From the NCBI GenBank assembly GCA_026075535.2, contig AP026548.1:5766001-5830000 (forward strand): DNA of 64,000 bases. The letters are read 5' to 3'. The notes below the pieces were generated by a model, which saw only the letters and a list, made by a program, of their open reading frames with translations, was not told the origin of the DNA and ran no database searches. Shown piece by piece: positions 21,792-33,022 of the stretch (position 1 is the first letter of the stretch; each line of letters opens with the position of its first letter). This stretch comes from Tricholoma matsutake. Lineage: Eukaryota > Basidiomycota > Agaricomycetes > Agaricales > Tricholomataceae. A program made the translations under genes and the position numbers.

Positions 21792-22484
21792 TGTTACAAT
21801 TTTCCTTGTAACTCATGGAACCCGACCAACCCGACCAACCCGATGATCCCCTCCAGACAGGAGGCACTACCTGATTCATGCCTAGGGCATGTCCTTGACA
21901 CCAGACACATGCACAACGCATGCTGACTGCGTGCATTCAATCCCCTTCCTGTGGAAGGCACCCTTGACGCATGGTGACTCCATGCACCTGAACCCATTCC
22001 CACACATGCTGTGATACGACAGCCCCTTGACATGAGGTCCATGACGTCAGACTCTCATGATTGACATGCTGCGCCACAGCATGTCCTTGACATCAGATCC
22101 TTGACATCGGATCCATAACTTCAGACACCTCATGCTAGGCATGAGGCTTATTGTTTCTATTCATACCTGATATGCATCTACCTTTCCAATTGGATGATAA
22201 GGACCTTCCTACTAGTATAAGTACTGCAACTTGTAGTAGGGATGTCCTTAGTTTAGATCTAGGCATTCTACAGCCTTAACTTGCAACTCATGAACTTACT
22301 CGAAACCACTAAGGAAGCCCCTTAATGCATGAACCTGAACGACTCTACGCAGAAGCCCCGCTAGAGTGCACTGCCTATCTTACATCGGACGCTCCAAGTA
22401 AGACTAGTGCCAAACGACTCATTGAGGAAGCACCTCGTCGAACAACATCGACTAGATCGAGTGGTTGAGGCTTCGCCCTTAACA
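21792..22484 (+). repeat. Gypsy-G 5' LTR
   Basis: Runs TGTTACAATTTTCC to CGCCCTTAACA, 693 bp against 667 bp for the 3' copy, which lacks a short segment near its middle. A GTATAAGTA box (about 22215) lies some 35 nt upstream of AGTTTAGATCT (22249-22259), the predicted start of the transcript. Confidence 0.95.
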
Positions 22485-22486
22485 TA

Positions 22487-22497
22487 AGATCTAAACT
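22487..22497 (+). promoter_or_regulatory. Gypsy-G primer-binding site, self-priming type
   Basis: AGATCTAAACT lies 2 nt after the 5' LTR and is the exact reverse complement of AGTTTAGATCT at 22249-22259 within the LTR. In Tf1 and sushi-type elements, 11 nt at the transcript's own 5' end pair with such a site and are cleaved to prime minus-strand DNA. The match and position here are seen directly; the priming mechanism is inferred. Confidence 0.85.
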
Positions 22498-22650
22498 ATC
22501 TGCTAGCCCACCTACCTAGGTGTAGGCAATACGTCTCGAAACACACCACAACAACCTGGGTCTAGACAAACCCCAGACTGACCACCAAGAGAAGCGGAAC
22601 CACAGCCAGGTTCATCTTGGTACCGATATAATGGAAGACTAGTCCGTTAC

Positions 22651-23665
22651 TTGACCCCAGCACAGCATTGGTTCTACAGATCAACTGAAAGACAAAGAGG
22701 AGATTTCCTCACTGACGAAGACTTCAAACAGTCACACACGCCCCTGCCTGAAACATCCACCCACTTCCTAACAGACAAAATTGACGACCTCTATAACGAG
22801 ATGTCTGAACCCACCACAACCACACCAATGACATCCATGAAGGACATTCAAATCTGATCACCCAGACTTCTCAGGAGAGTGGACCAAGACCGCCAAGTTC
22901 CTGCAGGAGATAGACCTGTACCTGCGAATCAATGACCAGGTCTATGACACAAATGACAAGAAGATCATCTTCACGCTGTCCTTCATGAATGGAGGGACAG
23001 TAGCTGCCTGGGCACAGGCATTTGTCAACCAACACCAATCCGAGGGACTTGGAGAATATGCAGATTTCAGACAGAAGGTCCTAGAAGCCTTCTCACTGAT
23101 TGATGATGCCAGAACAGCAAAAACTGAGATCAAGAATCTCAAACAAGGTTCAGGAAACCTCGAAGAATATGTGGTGAACTTCTGCATCCTGAAAGACAGG
23201 ACGGGAATCACAGAAGATGCAGCCATGATCGAGTACTTCATGGACGGACTGCACCCCAAATTACTGAAGAGGGTACACACGATGGAGACAGTACCCAACA
23301 CTCTCAAAGGCTGGATAAAGGCAGCTTCGAAATACAAAGGCCAATGGAAATGGGCCATGGCGATCCTGGGAAAGACCAGGCAGAACCAGAAGACAAATGA
23401 AACGACAAAGAAAGGACAGCCCTCTCTTGACATCAACTGACTGACAAACCAAGAACACGTGGAACACCTCCAGAAGGAATTGTGTTTCATCTGCCACCAA
23501 CTGGGACACCGATCGTCCAACCACAGGGATGGAAAGAACCCCACTCAGATGGGGTCAGCACCCCCTCCCTACCAAAACCGCTTCACCCAGAAGAAGACTG
23601 GGGTAGACACCTACCAGAAGATCCACACAATGCTGGAGGAACTAGATGAAGAAGAAAAGGAATGA
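22651..23665 (+). pseudogene. Gypsy-G gag
   Basis: Capsid/nucleocapsid gene broken by one frameshift near 22850 and a TGA at 23440. The first frame (22651-22857) covers the N-terminus. The second (about 22860-23440) is a Retrotrans_gag-like domain (MNGGTVAAWAQAFVNQH; GSGNLEEYVVNFCILKDRTG). After the stop, the zinc knuckle reads CFICHQLGHRSSNH (about 23483-23525), where the last Cys of C-X2-C-X4-H-X4-C is His. Confidence 0.85.
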
Positions 23666-24084
23666 GCCCTCAACCTCATGGAGGAATCAGGTTTTTAGAA
23701 CAGCGGCCTGATATGACGCCAGTCACCGCTGTAGTCTCCCTAGGGTCTGTACTCTTAGCTACCATGAATAGACAATCTATCCACCTGTCTATTTGGGTAG
23801 CTGAGTCAGACAATGGGAAAGACATCGCAATGAACGCGCTCCTCAACTCTGGAGCAGGAGGAGTCTTTATTGACTTGAAATTCATCGAACGAGAAGGGAT
23901 CAGGACATATTCCTTAGGCCACACCATCCGGGCCACAAACGTAGATGGAACCCTGAATAGGCAGGGAACGATCACCAGATGCATGAAAGGGAGGCTCCAC
24001 ATCAACGGGAGGAGCTACCCGATGGAATACCTAGTCGCTGGACTAGGCAAAGAATCCTGGGTCTGCCATGGCTGTGGGAGATAA
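23662..24084 (+). pseudogene. Gypsy-G protease region
   Basis: Overlaps the end of gag by four bases (ATGA). It encodes a retropepsin-like fold with LLNSGAGGVFIDLKF, in which the catalytic Asp of D-S-G is Asn (AAC at about 23845). That change alone would inactivate it. The frame stops at 24082-24084. Confidence 0.75.
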
Positions 24085-24229
24085 ACCCGATCATCAACTG
24101 GAAGAAGGGAACTTTTGAGTTCTGAGATGAAGAATGATGGGCTCAGATCAAACAAATCTTGGAGAAGACAAGAAGAGCCGAATGGGCCCTCCCAAACACC
24201 CTAAACCTTCCTAGGGTAGATGCCAAAAG

Positions 24230-24560
24230 GGAGGCGCCGAATGACAGAATGGCACGAATTCGACACATCGTGGCCAAAACAAGACAGAGGCTCTCTGAAG
24301 AGAAAGAGAGGAGCCTTGCCCGAGCCAGATTGGCTGTGGCAAAAACAAGAAAAAGACTCTTTGAAGAGAAGGAGAGAAACCTTGCCTGAGCATGACTAGC
24401 CATGGCAAAGACAAAGGAAAGGCTTTCCGAAAAGAAAGCCAAAGAACTAAATTCTGCCCAGATAGCTGTCGCAAAGACTAGGAGCAGCAACACTCCTAAA
24501 GAAACCAGAAACCTTGAAGTGGCACGACATGCTGTCACCAAAACCCAAGAGAACCAGAAG
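24230..24560 (+). repeat. coding tandem repeats between protease and RT of Gypsy-G
   Basis: At least three diverged units of about 22-24 codons with the pattern (K)RLSEEKERSLARARLAVAKT, then KRLFEEKERNLA, then ERLSEKKAKELNSAQIAVAKT. They would form a highly charged helix. Stops interrupt the second unit. I know of no counterpart between protease and RT in typical chromoviruses. Confidence 0.7.
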
Positions 24561-25159
24561 AAGAAATAACTGGAAAAGGGTAAAAACAATGAATGCAACA
24601 GGGCACGATGAATCATGCAAAGGATGAAGGAACTGCTGACCTCCACAGGGGAAGAAAGCACCGGCAAACGACACTTGAAAATGGCATTACGAAATAGGAC
24701 AAAAGACCCTCATCAGGAGGCTACCCCAATACGCAATCATGGAACCCCGGGTTATGGTACTAATGACACTGGAATACCTATGCCCAAAAAGACTCCACCT
24801 CAAGTAAAGATCAAAGAGGTACCCGACGAAGAACTACTGGCAGACACAGGCATGGACATACAAATAACAAACCAGACCCCCGAACGAGACACAATTGAGG
24901 ATGACTCGGTGTTGATCGCATACGTGTGAGGCGAACCAGTCATTGGCCTATTCGGACCAGACATAGAACTGCCCCTGATGGAGGAACATTGAGAGCTGAC
25001 ACACAGATACATCCGAAAAATGAACACAATCAGCAGGCTCATGAAGGGCAAGGGCTCCCCATGGTACCTACTCAACTCGGACATATGGATCAGAGCAAAG
25101 ACATCCATATCCCAATGACTAGTGCACAAGCAAGAGGAGGGAAAGGAGACTAGCCAACA

Positions 25160-28013
25160 GGCCCTGGATGATTTACTGCCACAGGAATACCAGAAGTACA
25201 GACAGGTATTCGAGAAAGCCGCATCTGAATGATTCCTGGAATCGAGACCGTGGGATCATGCAATCAACCTGAAGGAAGGCTTTGTACCAAAGGATTGCAA
25301 AGTCTACCCACTGACACCAAAAGAACAAGAGAAACTCAACGAGTTTCTAGACGAAAACCTGGAAAAAGGATACATCCGACTGTCAAAATCACCCATGGCA
25401 TCCCCATTCTTCTTCGTGTTGAAGAAAGACTCCAACGCTCTACGACCTTGCCAAGACTATCGCTATCTGAACAAAGGAACGATCTGGAACAACTACCCCC
25501 TGCCATTGATTGGAGACCTCTTGGACAAGCTGAAAGGAGTGAGATTTTTCACGAAACTTGATATCCGATGGGGATATCATAATGTATGGATAAAGAAAGG
25601 AGATGAGTGGAAGGCAGTATTCAAGACTAACCGAGGGCTATTTGAGCCAATGGTGATGTTCTTTGGGCTGTGCAACTCACCGGCAACATTCCAGGCCATG
25701 ATGAATGATCTCTTCCGAGATATGCTAGATGAAGGATGGCTCATCATCTATATGGACGACATCCTGATCTTCTCGAAGATGGAAGAAGAACACCAGATAA
25801 GGACTGAAAGGGTCCTCGAATGACTATGGCAATGCGATCTCTACCTGAAAATAGAGAAGTGCAAATTCAACGTACAGGGAGTCGACTTCTTGGGCATGAT
25901 CATCAGGCCCGACAAACTCGCAATGGACAACACGAAGCTGGCTGGGATCAAGGACTGGCCCATGCCAAGGACAGTGAAGGATGTAAGATCCTTCCTAGGA
26001 TTTGGGAACTTCTATTGAAGATTCATCAGACACTTCATGGATCTGGCCAGACCACTGAATGATTTGACAAAGAAGAACCAGAAATTAATGGACAAATGGC
26101 TGCCAGTAGTCGTTCAATGTGCTGAAAAGGAAATTCAACAAAGCCCCAGTACTGCTGATGCCAGATGCAACGAAACCATTTGTGGTGGAATCTGACACCT
26201 CGAAATTTGTGACAGGCGCAGTACTCAGACAACAGGACACCAATGGAGACTGGAACCCATGCAGCTATATCTTGTATTCTTTCAATGAAGCGGAAAGAAA
26301 TTACGAGATATATGACAGGGAACTACTGGGAGTGATCTGAGCACTAGAGACATGGAGATACTACCTACAGGGGACACTGTTCCCTGTGATGGTACTGTCC
26401 AATCACAAGAATCTGACATATTTCCATCAGGCGCAGAAACTGAACCGACAACAGGCTAGATGGAGCATCTACCTGTCACAATTTGACCTGAAGCTACAAC
26501 ACGTACCTGGATCACAGATGGTACAATCTGATGCCCTATTGAGGAGAGCAGATCATGTAGCCAAAGAAGACACTGATAACGAGGACAAGACCATCCTCAC
26601 CGATGAACTATTTGTGAAAATGATCGATGCTGAACTCCAGGGAGCCCTGGTCTCAGCAATAATGAAGGATGACCTCGTAAATGAAGCTTTACAAGCCCTG
26701 AAGAACAACGGAACTCCCCCAATCAAGTCTGCATTGGAGGACTGGAAATTCAAAGACGGCCTGCTCTTTTTCAAAGACAGGTGCTATGTGCCACAGGACA
26801 AAACCCTCCGCCGAGTGATCATATGGAAATACCATGATAGCATCATGACAGGACACCCTGGACAATGGCAAACAATTGAACTGATCCGACGAGACTACTG
26901 GTGGCCAGGAATGGCCAACTTCATAAAGAAATACGTCGAAGGCTGCGCAAAGTGCCAGCAAATGAAGATCAACACCCACCCGACAACCCCACCCCCGACA
27001 CCGATATCATCCAATGCCAGCAGACCATTCGAGCTGGTAACGACAGATTTTATTATGGACCTGCCCATAATAAACGGATTTGACTCAATCATGGTTGTGG
27101 TAGACCATGGTCTTATGAAGGGGGTAATTTTTATCCCTTGTGCAAAGATGATCGACACACTTGGTGCCGCAGACCTCTACCGCCATGTGTACACAAGATT
27201 TGGACTCCCCAGAAGAATCATCTCAGACAGAGACCCTCGATTCACATCCAAACTCTTCCGAGAACTCGGACAACTGCTCAGAATCAAGCTATCCATGAGC
27301 ACTGCCTATCACCCCCAGACCGACAGAGAAACGGAGCGAGTAAACCAAGAGCTAGAGGTTTACCTCTGCATGTTCTGTTCGAACAAACCCGAAGATTGGG
27401 AGCATTATCTCCCAACAGCAGAATTTGTGCATAACCAGAAGACACACTCTGCAGTAAAACATTTGCCGTTTTACTTGATGATGGGATATCAGCCACACGC
27501 TATCCCCACCCCATACGAAAAGATGAACATGCGGCCGCCGAACAGAGAATCCAAGAACTTCTCTCTGCAAGGAGGGAAGCTCTTGCCGCACACAAACTAG
27601 CCAGACAGGCTATGGCTGCCCAAACGAAAGGGCGATACGAACCGTTCAAGGTTGGAGAACAAGTATGGCTTGACTCCAAGAACCTGAAGATTGGCTACCC
27701 AATGAGAAAACTGGCACCAAAATGAGAAGGGCCCTTTGTGATTGAAGATGCCTTGTCGAGAATGACATACCGATTGAAACTGCTGCCGAGATGGAAGATC
27801 CACCTGGTATTCCATGCGGCTTTACTCACGCGATACCATGAGAACGACACTCATGGGCGAAACTTCCTGACTCCACCACCTGACCTTGTGGAAGGAGAAA
27901 ATGAATATGAGGTGGAAGCGATCATCACACACAAGAAGCACGGCAAGACACGCCGTTACTTGAAGAATGCCCCCGAAATCCTGATGGCATATAAGAAGAG
28001 ACATCACCTCTGA
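25160..28013 (+). pseudogene. Gypsy-G pol (RT-RNase H-integrase-chromodomain-like)
   Basis: The RT starts near 25160 (DLLPQEYQKYRQVF), continues with [14 protein letters not shown] and [15 protein letters not shown], and has the YMDD site at 25749-25760. RNase H spans about 26110-26540, and the longest clean frame (26386-27600) covers its end and the integrase. The HHCC finger lies at 26830-26960 (CAKCQQ), with catalytic TTDFIMDLP, ISDRDPRFTS and TERVNQELE. After a shift, GEQVWLDSKNL and a chromodomain-like NEYEVEAIITHKKHGKTRRYL (about 27900-27965) follow, but the W-K-G-Y part is missing or frameshifted. TGA replaces Arg at 25231, 25821, 26018, 26338 and 27724. Confidence 0.9.
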
Positions 28014-28147
28014 CAAGAACCCAAGAAACCCCCACTATCTGAACTGAACCCCAGCCAAATGAAACCCCTGATACCCCCCAAATGACGATTGACCCACTGA
28101 ACATTGACACCCTTCACATTCACCCCCCCCCCCCCTTTCAATAAAGA

Positions 28148-28643
28148 ATGAATATGAGAAGAACATGGCGACTGGACGATGAGTCATTGACCAGTCACCA
28201 AGAACGAACAGACTGCTGGGGCAACCCTCTGGGAATGCCTGCATGGAATCACATTCTGGATAAACAGAGACAACTGGATAAAAAGAATATCCTCAACTTG
28301 CCCAAGATGCTGCCTCTATACGTGGAGGAGCACAAAGATGGATTTAACCTGGGTAAAAGCACAATTCAAAGAATGGTGCTTCAAGGGAGAATTAGACGAC
28401 AGCGACTATTTCCCCAAAGAATTCATTATCGACTGGGATGGTCTGACCCCAGGCAGGAGACCACTAGTGGGAATTGGCCCACTACTGTGGAATGACCTTC
28501 AGTGGAACACCCACTATGATGAAGAAAGCGGATTTGAGCTGGCAAGGCAGCTCTTATTCGGACGACATGGAGAACTGGGGACACTGCTGCATTCCAGCCG
28601 ACACCCCCACACACTGACACCCCTGACCACTGAGCACAACTAG
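28148..28643 (+). pseudogene. Gypsy-G extra ORF downstream of pol, unknown function
   Basis: Two overlapping frames (28148-28495 and 28338-28643) read as one gene with a frameshift near 28335. The first gives NHILDKQRQLDKKNILNLPK, the second FKEWCFKGELDDSDYFPKEF and GPLLWNDLQWNTHYDEESGF. The product would be about 160 residues, rich in Trp and acidic residues. It has no signal peptide, membrane segment or zinc motif that I can see. It occupies the place where some retroelements carry env-like genes, but nothing suggests an envelope protein. Confidence 0.5.
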
Positions 28644-28651
28644 GTGCAAAC

Positions 28652-28813
28652 CGATTGTCTGCAAAGATGTTAAACTATCGATTGTCCGCAAAGATGTTAA
28701 ACTATTGATCATCTGCAAAGACGTTAAGCTACTGATCATCCACAAAGACGTTAAACTACTGACCATCTGCAGAGACGTTAAACTACTGAGCATCTGCAAA
28801 AATGTAAAACTAT
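28652..28813. repeat. 27-bp tandem repeat, six copies
   Basis: Units follow TGATCATCTGCAAAGACG then TTAAACTAC with a few substitutions each. They sit between the extra ORF and the 3' LTR of Gypsy-G. The 28814-29072 stretch that follows is non-coding and ends in the purine tract. Confidence 0.92.
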
Positions 28814-29072
28814 GGTGATTACCCTTGATACTGCACAGACCCTACAGACCCCTCCCCTTCTGATGACACCACCAACTCCTTGACACCACTGCTAAGGGCA
28901 GTATACAACAAAAAGAACCCGATCATGGTCCAAGCTTGGACATGAATGATTCCTCCACTGCACCCCTCGATCCTGACCCACCCACATATCCAGACCATAC
29001 CCAATCAGACTGCAGAGGAGAGACGAAAATTTAGGTCGAAGTGTGGAACTTTCGACCATAGTGGGGGGGTAA

Positions 29073-29739
29073 TGTTACAATTTTCCTTGTAACTCATGGA
29101 ACCCGACCAACCCAACCAACCCGACGATCCCCTCCGGACAGGAGGCACTACCTGATTCATGCCTAGGGCATGTCCTTGACACCAGACACACGCACGACGC
29201 ATGCTGACTGCATGCATTCGATCCCATTCCCGTGGAAGGCACCCTTGACGCATGGTGACTCCATGCACCCGAACCCATTCCCACACATGCTGTGATATGA
29301 CAGCCCCTTGACATGAGGTCCATGACGTTGGACTCTCATGATTGACATCGGATCCTTGACATCGGATCTGTAACTTCGGATGCCTCATGCTAGGCATGAG
29401 GCTTATTGTTTCTATTCATACCTGATATGTATCTACCTTTCCGATTGGACGATAAGGACCTTCCTACTAGTATAAGTACTGCAACTTGTAGTAGGGATGT
29501 CCTTAGTTTAGATCTAGGCATTCTACAGCCTTAACTTGCAACTCACGAACTTACTCAAAACCACTAAGGAAGCCCCTTAGTGCGTGAACCTGAACAACTC
29601 TATGCAGAAGCCCTGCTAGAGTGCACTACCTATCTTACATTGGATGCTCCAAGTAAGACTAGTGCCGAACGACTCATCGAGGAAGCACCTCGTCGAATGA
29701 CATCGACTAGATTGAGTGGTTGAGGCTTCACCCTTAACA
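29073..29739 (+). repeat. Gypsy-G 3' LTR
   Basis: Runs TGTTACAATTTTCC to CACCCTTAACA, immediately after the purine tract, and is followed by the TACAG duplication. It differs from the 5' LTR by scattered transitions and a short deletion around 29345. Confidence 0.95.
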
Positions 29740-30130
29740 TACAGAGCATTAGCTGCTTTATGCTTCTCACAAACATGCTTCTAGTGAAATCAATGGTGGG
29801 CATGTCACATAAGAAGAAAGTGCATCTTTTGAGCTTTGACATGTTTAGTTTCATGTCAGGATTGGATTGAGGTGAGTGAAATGTCAATGTCATGTGTAAC
29901 TTGAGTGCTAATATGTTTGGAAAGTGGAGTGTGTTGACACCTTCCAGCCATGATAACTTGACAGATAGGTTGAGGTATCACAATAGCATTGAAATCATCA
30001 AAAATAGTCTTTAGGTGTAACAGTGAATGCTGGAGAGTGCAGCACACATTGTCATTGCTTTGACACCCCCACCAACATCCTACAGGCAGAAAATTCACAC
30101 TCAAGACTTTCAACTTTGGTGCATCTTCAA
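29740..30130 (-). pseudogene. LRR-like host gene, 5' part, cut by Gypsy-G
   Basis: Minus-strand continuation of the gene at 21488-21791. The frame 29893-29745 includes MSKLKRCTFFLCDMP and joins the downstream part in phase across the duplication. Further upstream a second frame (30113-29856; MKVLSVNFLPVGCWWG) overlaps, implying a frameshift or an unrecognised intron. Leucine-rich character is visible, but the N-terminus is missing because the Gypsy-F1 LTR starts at 30221. Confidence 0.5.
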
Positions 30131-30220
30131 GGCATATGATGGATGGATTGCCACTGATTATGCTTAGTGTTCATATCTGCAGTGCTTGTATGACCATATG
30201 GGTGTCTTATTCAATGTTCA

Positions 30221-30684
30221 TGTTAACAGCTGATCTCAAAAGGATGACATCAGATTTCCAGCCAGACCTGGTCAACAGTTGTTGGAGGTTGCAAGAAGAA
30301 ACTGAAAGGGAGAGGAAATCCAGCAGAGTTCCACTAGGTGGAATGCACCAAGTGAAAGGGGACAGAAAGGACCTGGCTTCAACTTGTAAGAAGTTGCACC
30401 CTTCTCCTCATCAAGTGTCCTAATTTCAAGACAAGGGTAAAGGAGGGAGATATAGGTTCCAGAGGTTTTCTGGAAGAGACAAGATAGAAGTTGAGAAAGA
30501 CTTAGATGAGGATTTTGAGTTAACTTGGTTGATTTACAAACTGCCTAATATGTTTTGTCATAGTGAAAATAAGGGAATTTCATCTCCAGGCTGTGCTGCA
30601 GATAGGAGGTGGGCTGTGCTGCAAGGCAGCCAGAAATGTCTGTGGAAAATGATCAGAAATCCCATCAGAGGAATCAGTCTTGAC
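30221..30684 (-). repeat. Gypsy-F1 3' LTR
   Basis: Plus-strand ends are TGTTAACAGCTG and CAGTCTTGACA; read on the minus strand it runs TGTCAAGACTG to TTAACA. The minus-strand sequence just upstream is a purine tract (AAAGGGGGAAATAC) identical in kind to that of E1. The internal ATTTACAAACT (about 30533-30543) is the predicted transcript start of this family. Confidence 0.85.
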
Positions 30685-31104
30685 AGTATTTCCCCCTTTG
30701 TGCTGAGCCTACAAGGCACATGAAGGCTCAAGTCTGAATTGGGGAATTTGTTTGTTGATCAGAGAAATTTTAAGGTTAACTTCTAACCACCACTATCAAC
30801 ATGGCACCCCCTTCTCAGTCCACTGTGTTCAGAGACATGAAGATGATGCAGGAGTTGCACCTGGAGGAGGCAAGAAAGGAGGAAGAGGTGGCAGAAGAGG
30901 CAGCCAGAGTGGAGGTGGAGAAGAAGGCCATGGAGGAAGAGCAGAAGTCAGCTGCCACCAAGAGGGCAGAAAAGATGTGGAAGGCTGAAGAGGCAATGGT
31001 GGGGGAGGCTAAGGGGAGCAAGTTCCCAAAGAAAAAGTCAAAGGGAAAGGCATGGGTGGAACCTGTGGAACCCAAGGCTCCCGTGGGGGTTCAGGCCACC
31101 ATTC

Positions 31105-32465
31105 TGTCAAGACCAATTTTCCTGACCAGAATTCCAATCATTTTCTGCCATCCTTCCTGGCCGCCTTGCATCACAGCCCACCTCCTATCAGCACCACTGC
31201 CTAGAGTTGAAATTCTCTCATTTCCAATTTGATGAAACAGTTTCAGGATATTTGTGTTAAGGGCGAAGCCTCAACCACTCAATCTAGTCGATGTTGTTTG
31301 ACAAGGTGCTTCCTCGACGAGTCATTTGGCACTAGTCTTACTCGGAGCATCCGACGTAAGATAGGTAGTGCACTCTAGCAGGGCTTCTGCATAGAGTCGT
31401 TCAGGTTCACACACTAAGGGGCTTCCTTAGTGGTTTTGAGTAAGTTCGCGAGTTGCAAGTTAAGGCTGTTAATTGCCTAGATCTAAACTAAGGACATCCC
31501 TACTACAAGTTGCAGTACTTATACTAGAAGGGAGGTCCTTATCGTCCAATCAGAAAGGTAGATGTGTATCAAGTAATAATAGAAACAATAGGCCTCATGC
31601 CTTGCATGGGGCGTCCGATGTCATGGAGTGCTGTGCCGCAGCATGTCAGGAAACAATAACAGATAAGCCTCATGCCTAGCATGAGGCATCTGATGTCACA
31701 GATCCGATGTCAAGGATCCGATGTCAAGGACATGCTGCAGCACAGCATGTCGATCATGAGAGTCTGACATCATGGACCTCATGTCAGGGGGCTGTCATAT
31801 CACAGCATGTGTGGGAGTGGGTTTGGGTGCATGGAGTCACCATGCGTCAAGGGTGCCTTCCACGGGAAGGGGATCAAATGCATGCAGTTGGCATGTGTCA
31901 TGTGTGTGTCTGGTGTCAAGGACATGCCCTAGGCATGAATCAAGGGGTGCCTCCTGTCTGGAGGGGATCGTCGGGTGTGTTGGGTTCCATGAGTTACAAG
32001 GAAAATTGTAACAATTTGCCTCAGAGGCCAGTTTGGAAATTATCACAGCCTCAGAAACTCCAATCACCTCTGGCCTTTAGTATTTAAGCTAGCTACTTTC
32101 ATCTTGTATTAGCCAGTTTGTAAATCAACCAAGTCACCCACTTAATTCCAATCCAGTTACACTCCAAATATTCTCTTAAGTCTATCTCAAACTTTAGCTT
32201 GTCCTCTCTGGAAAACCTCCGGATCTCTGATCATCCTCCTTACCCTTGTCTTGACATTAGGACACTTGACAAGGAGAAGGGCACAGCTGCTTATAAGTTG
32301 AAGCCAAGTCCTTTCTGTCCCCACACTTGGTATGGCACATCAAGTGAACCTTGCCCTGGAATCCCATTGGGTTCCCTTCCTTGTTTGATCCATCCTTATC
32401 AGCTTCTACTGTCTGGGTACAACTGGAAATCCAATGACTTCCTTCCTTCAGCTCAGAACTTAACA
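31105..32465 (+). mobile_element. solo F-family LTR inserted in the F1 accessory gene
   Basis: Runs TGTCAAGACC to CAGAACTTAACA with a perfect 5-bp duplication CATTC (31100-31104 and 32466-32470). It contains AGTTTGTAAAT (about 32118), the family's transcript-start motif. A solo G LTR (31255-32013) is nested within; without it the LTR is about 600 bp. Confidence 0.93.
31255..32013 (-). mobile_element. solo G-family LTR nested in the solo F LTR
   Basis: Plus-strand ends are TGTTAAGGGCGAAGCC and GGAAAATTGTAACA, the reverse complement of the Gypsy-G LTR. A perfect 5-bp duplication ATTTG (31250-31254 and 32014-32018) flanks it. Confidence 0.95.
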
Positions 32466-33022
32466 CATTCCCTGCAAAAGGTAAGTTTCCCCTTTCATTG
32501 TTGTGGCCATAGCTAACCACTACTAGATGTTCAAACCAGAAGTTGTTGTGTTTCCAGATGGGGTCCTGGGGATGTGCTTGCAAGCCTTGCACCAAGGCAA
32601 AAAACAGGTGTGAGGAGGTGGTGTGGGAGGGGCAGGAAGTTCCTGCAGGAAAGGCATTGGGGTCTGGGGAGGACATGTTGTAATTGGTGAAGGAATTAGT
32701 GAGAGCAGTGAAGGGGATGAAGAAGGAGATGTGGGAGTTGCAGGAGCTCTGTGAGGAGGTAGTGGGGATCTGGGATTTCCTGGCAGATATCCATGATGCC
32801 ATGGATCCCAAGTGGGAAGCAGGGTCCAAGGAGGAGGAGGAGGAGGACAATAAAGAGATGAGTGAGGGGGAGGTCCAGGGGAAACTGCCAGGATTGGCAG
32901 AAGAAAATGAGGGTGATGGAAGTGTGCAATTGAGGTGTAGGGATCTGGTCAGGATCTGATGAAAATCTTTTTCTTTAATTTTTTGTATAGTTTTCTTTTT
33001 GGTTTGTAATGCATGACACTTG

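Larger units (their letters stand above)
21792..29739 (+). mobile_element. Gypsy-G, complete chromovirus-like retrotransposon
   Basis: Two LTRs (21792-22484 and 29073-29739) are flanked by a perfect 5-bp duplication TACAG (21787-21791 and 29740-29744). An 11-nt self-complementary primer-binding site follows the 5' LTR, then gag, protease, RT, RNase H, integrase, a chromodomain-like tail and an extra ORF. A purine tract (GTGGGGGGGTAA) precedes the 3' LTR. The genes carry frameshifts and TGA stops, so it is no longer autonomous. A solo LTR of the same family is at 31255-32013. Confidence 0.95.
30801..32958 (+). pseudogene. Gypsy-F1 antisense accessory gene (coiled coil plus Cys cluster)
   Basis: Opposite in strand to F1 gag-pol and placed between pol and the 3' LTR. 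Exon 1 starts at ATG 30801 and encodes a long Glu/Lys/Ala-rich helix (EEARKEEEVAEEAARVEVEK; KKKSKGKAWVEPVEP). It is split at 31104 by a solo F LTR and resumes at 32466, ending at a GTAAGT donor (32481). The 46-bp intron (32481-32526) has GCTAACC and TACTAG. Exon 2 encodes VVVFPDG, then, after a frameshift, a Cys cluster CKPCTKAKNRCEEVVWEGQE, a helical region (KELVRAVKGMKKEMWELQEL) and an acidic tail to the stop at 32958. The product is probably nuclear or nucleic-acid binding by analogy with Cys-cluster proteins, but its role is unknown. Confidence 0.7.

Noticed and set aside
23261..23544. Minus-strand open frames opposite Gypsy-G gag
   Set aside because: Shadows of the gag frame; no conserved motif, and plus-strand homology to gag is clear.
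28652..28813. Possible CRISPR-like array
   Set aside because: The 27-bp units are contiguous, with no spacers, and the context is a fungal retrotransposon.
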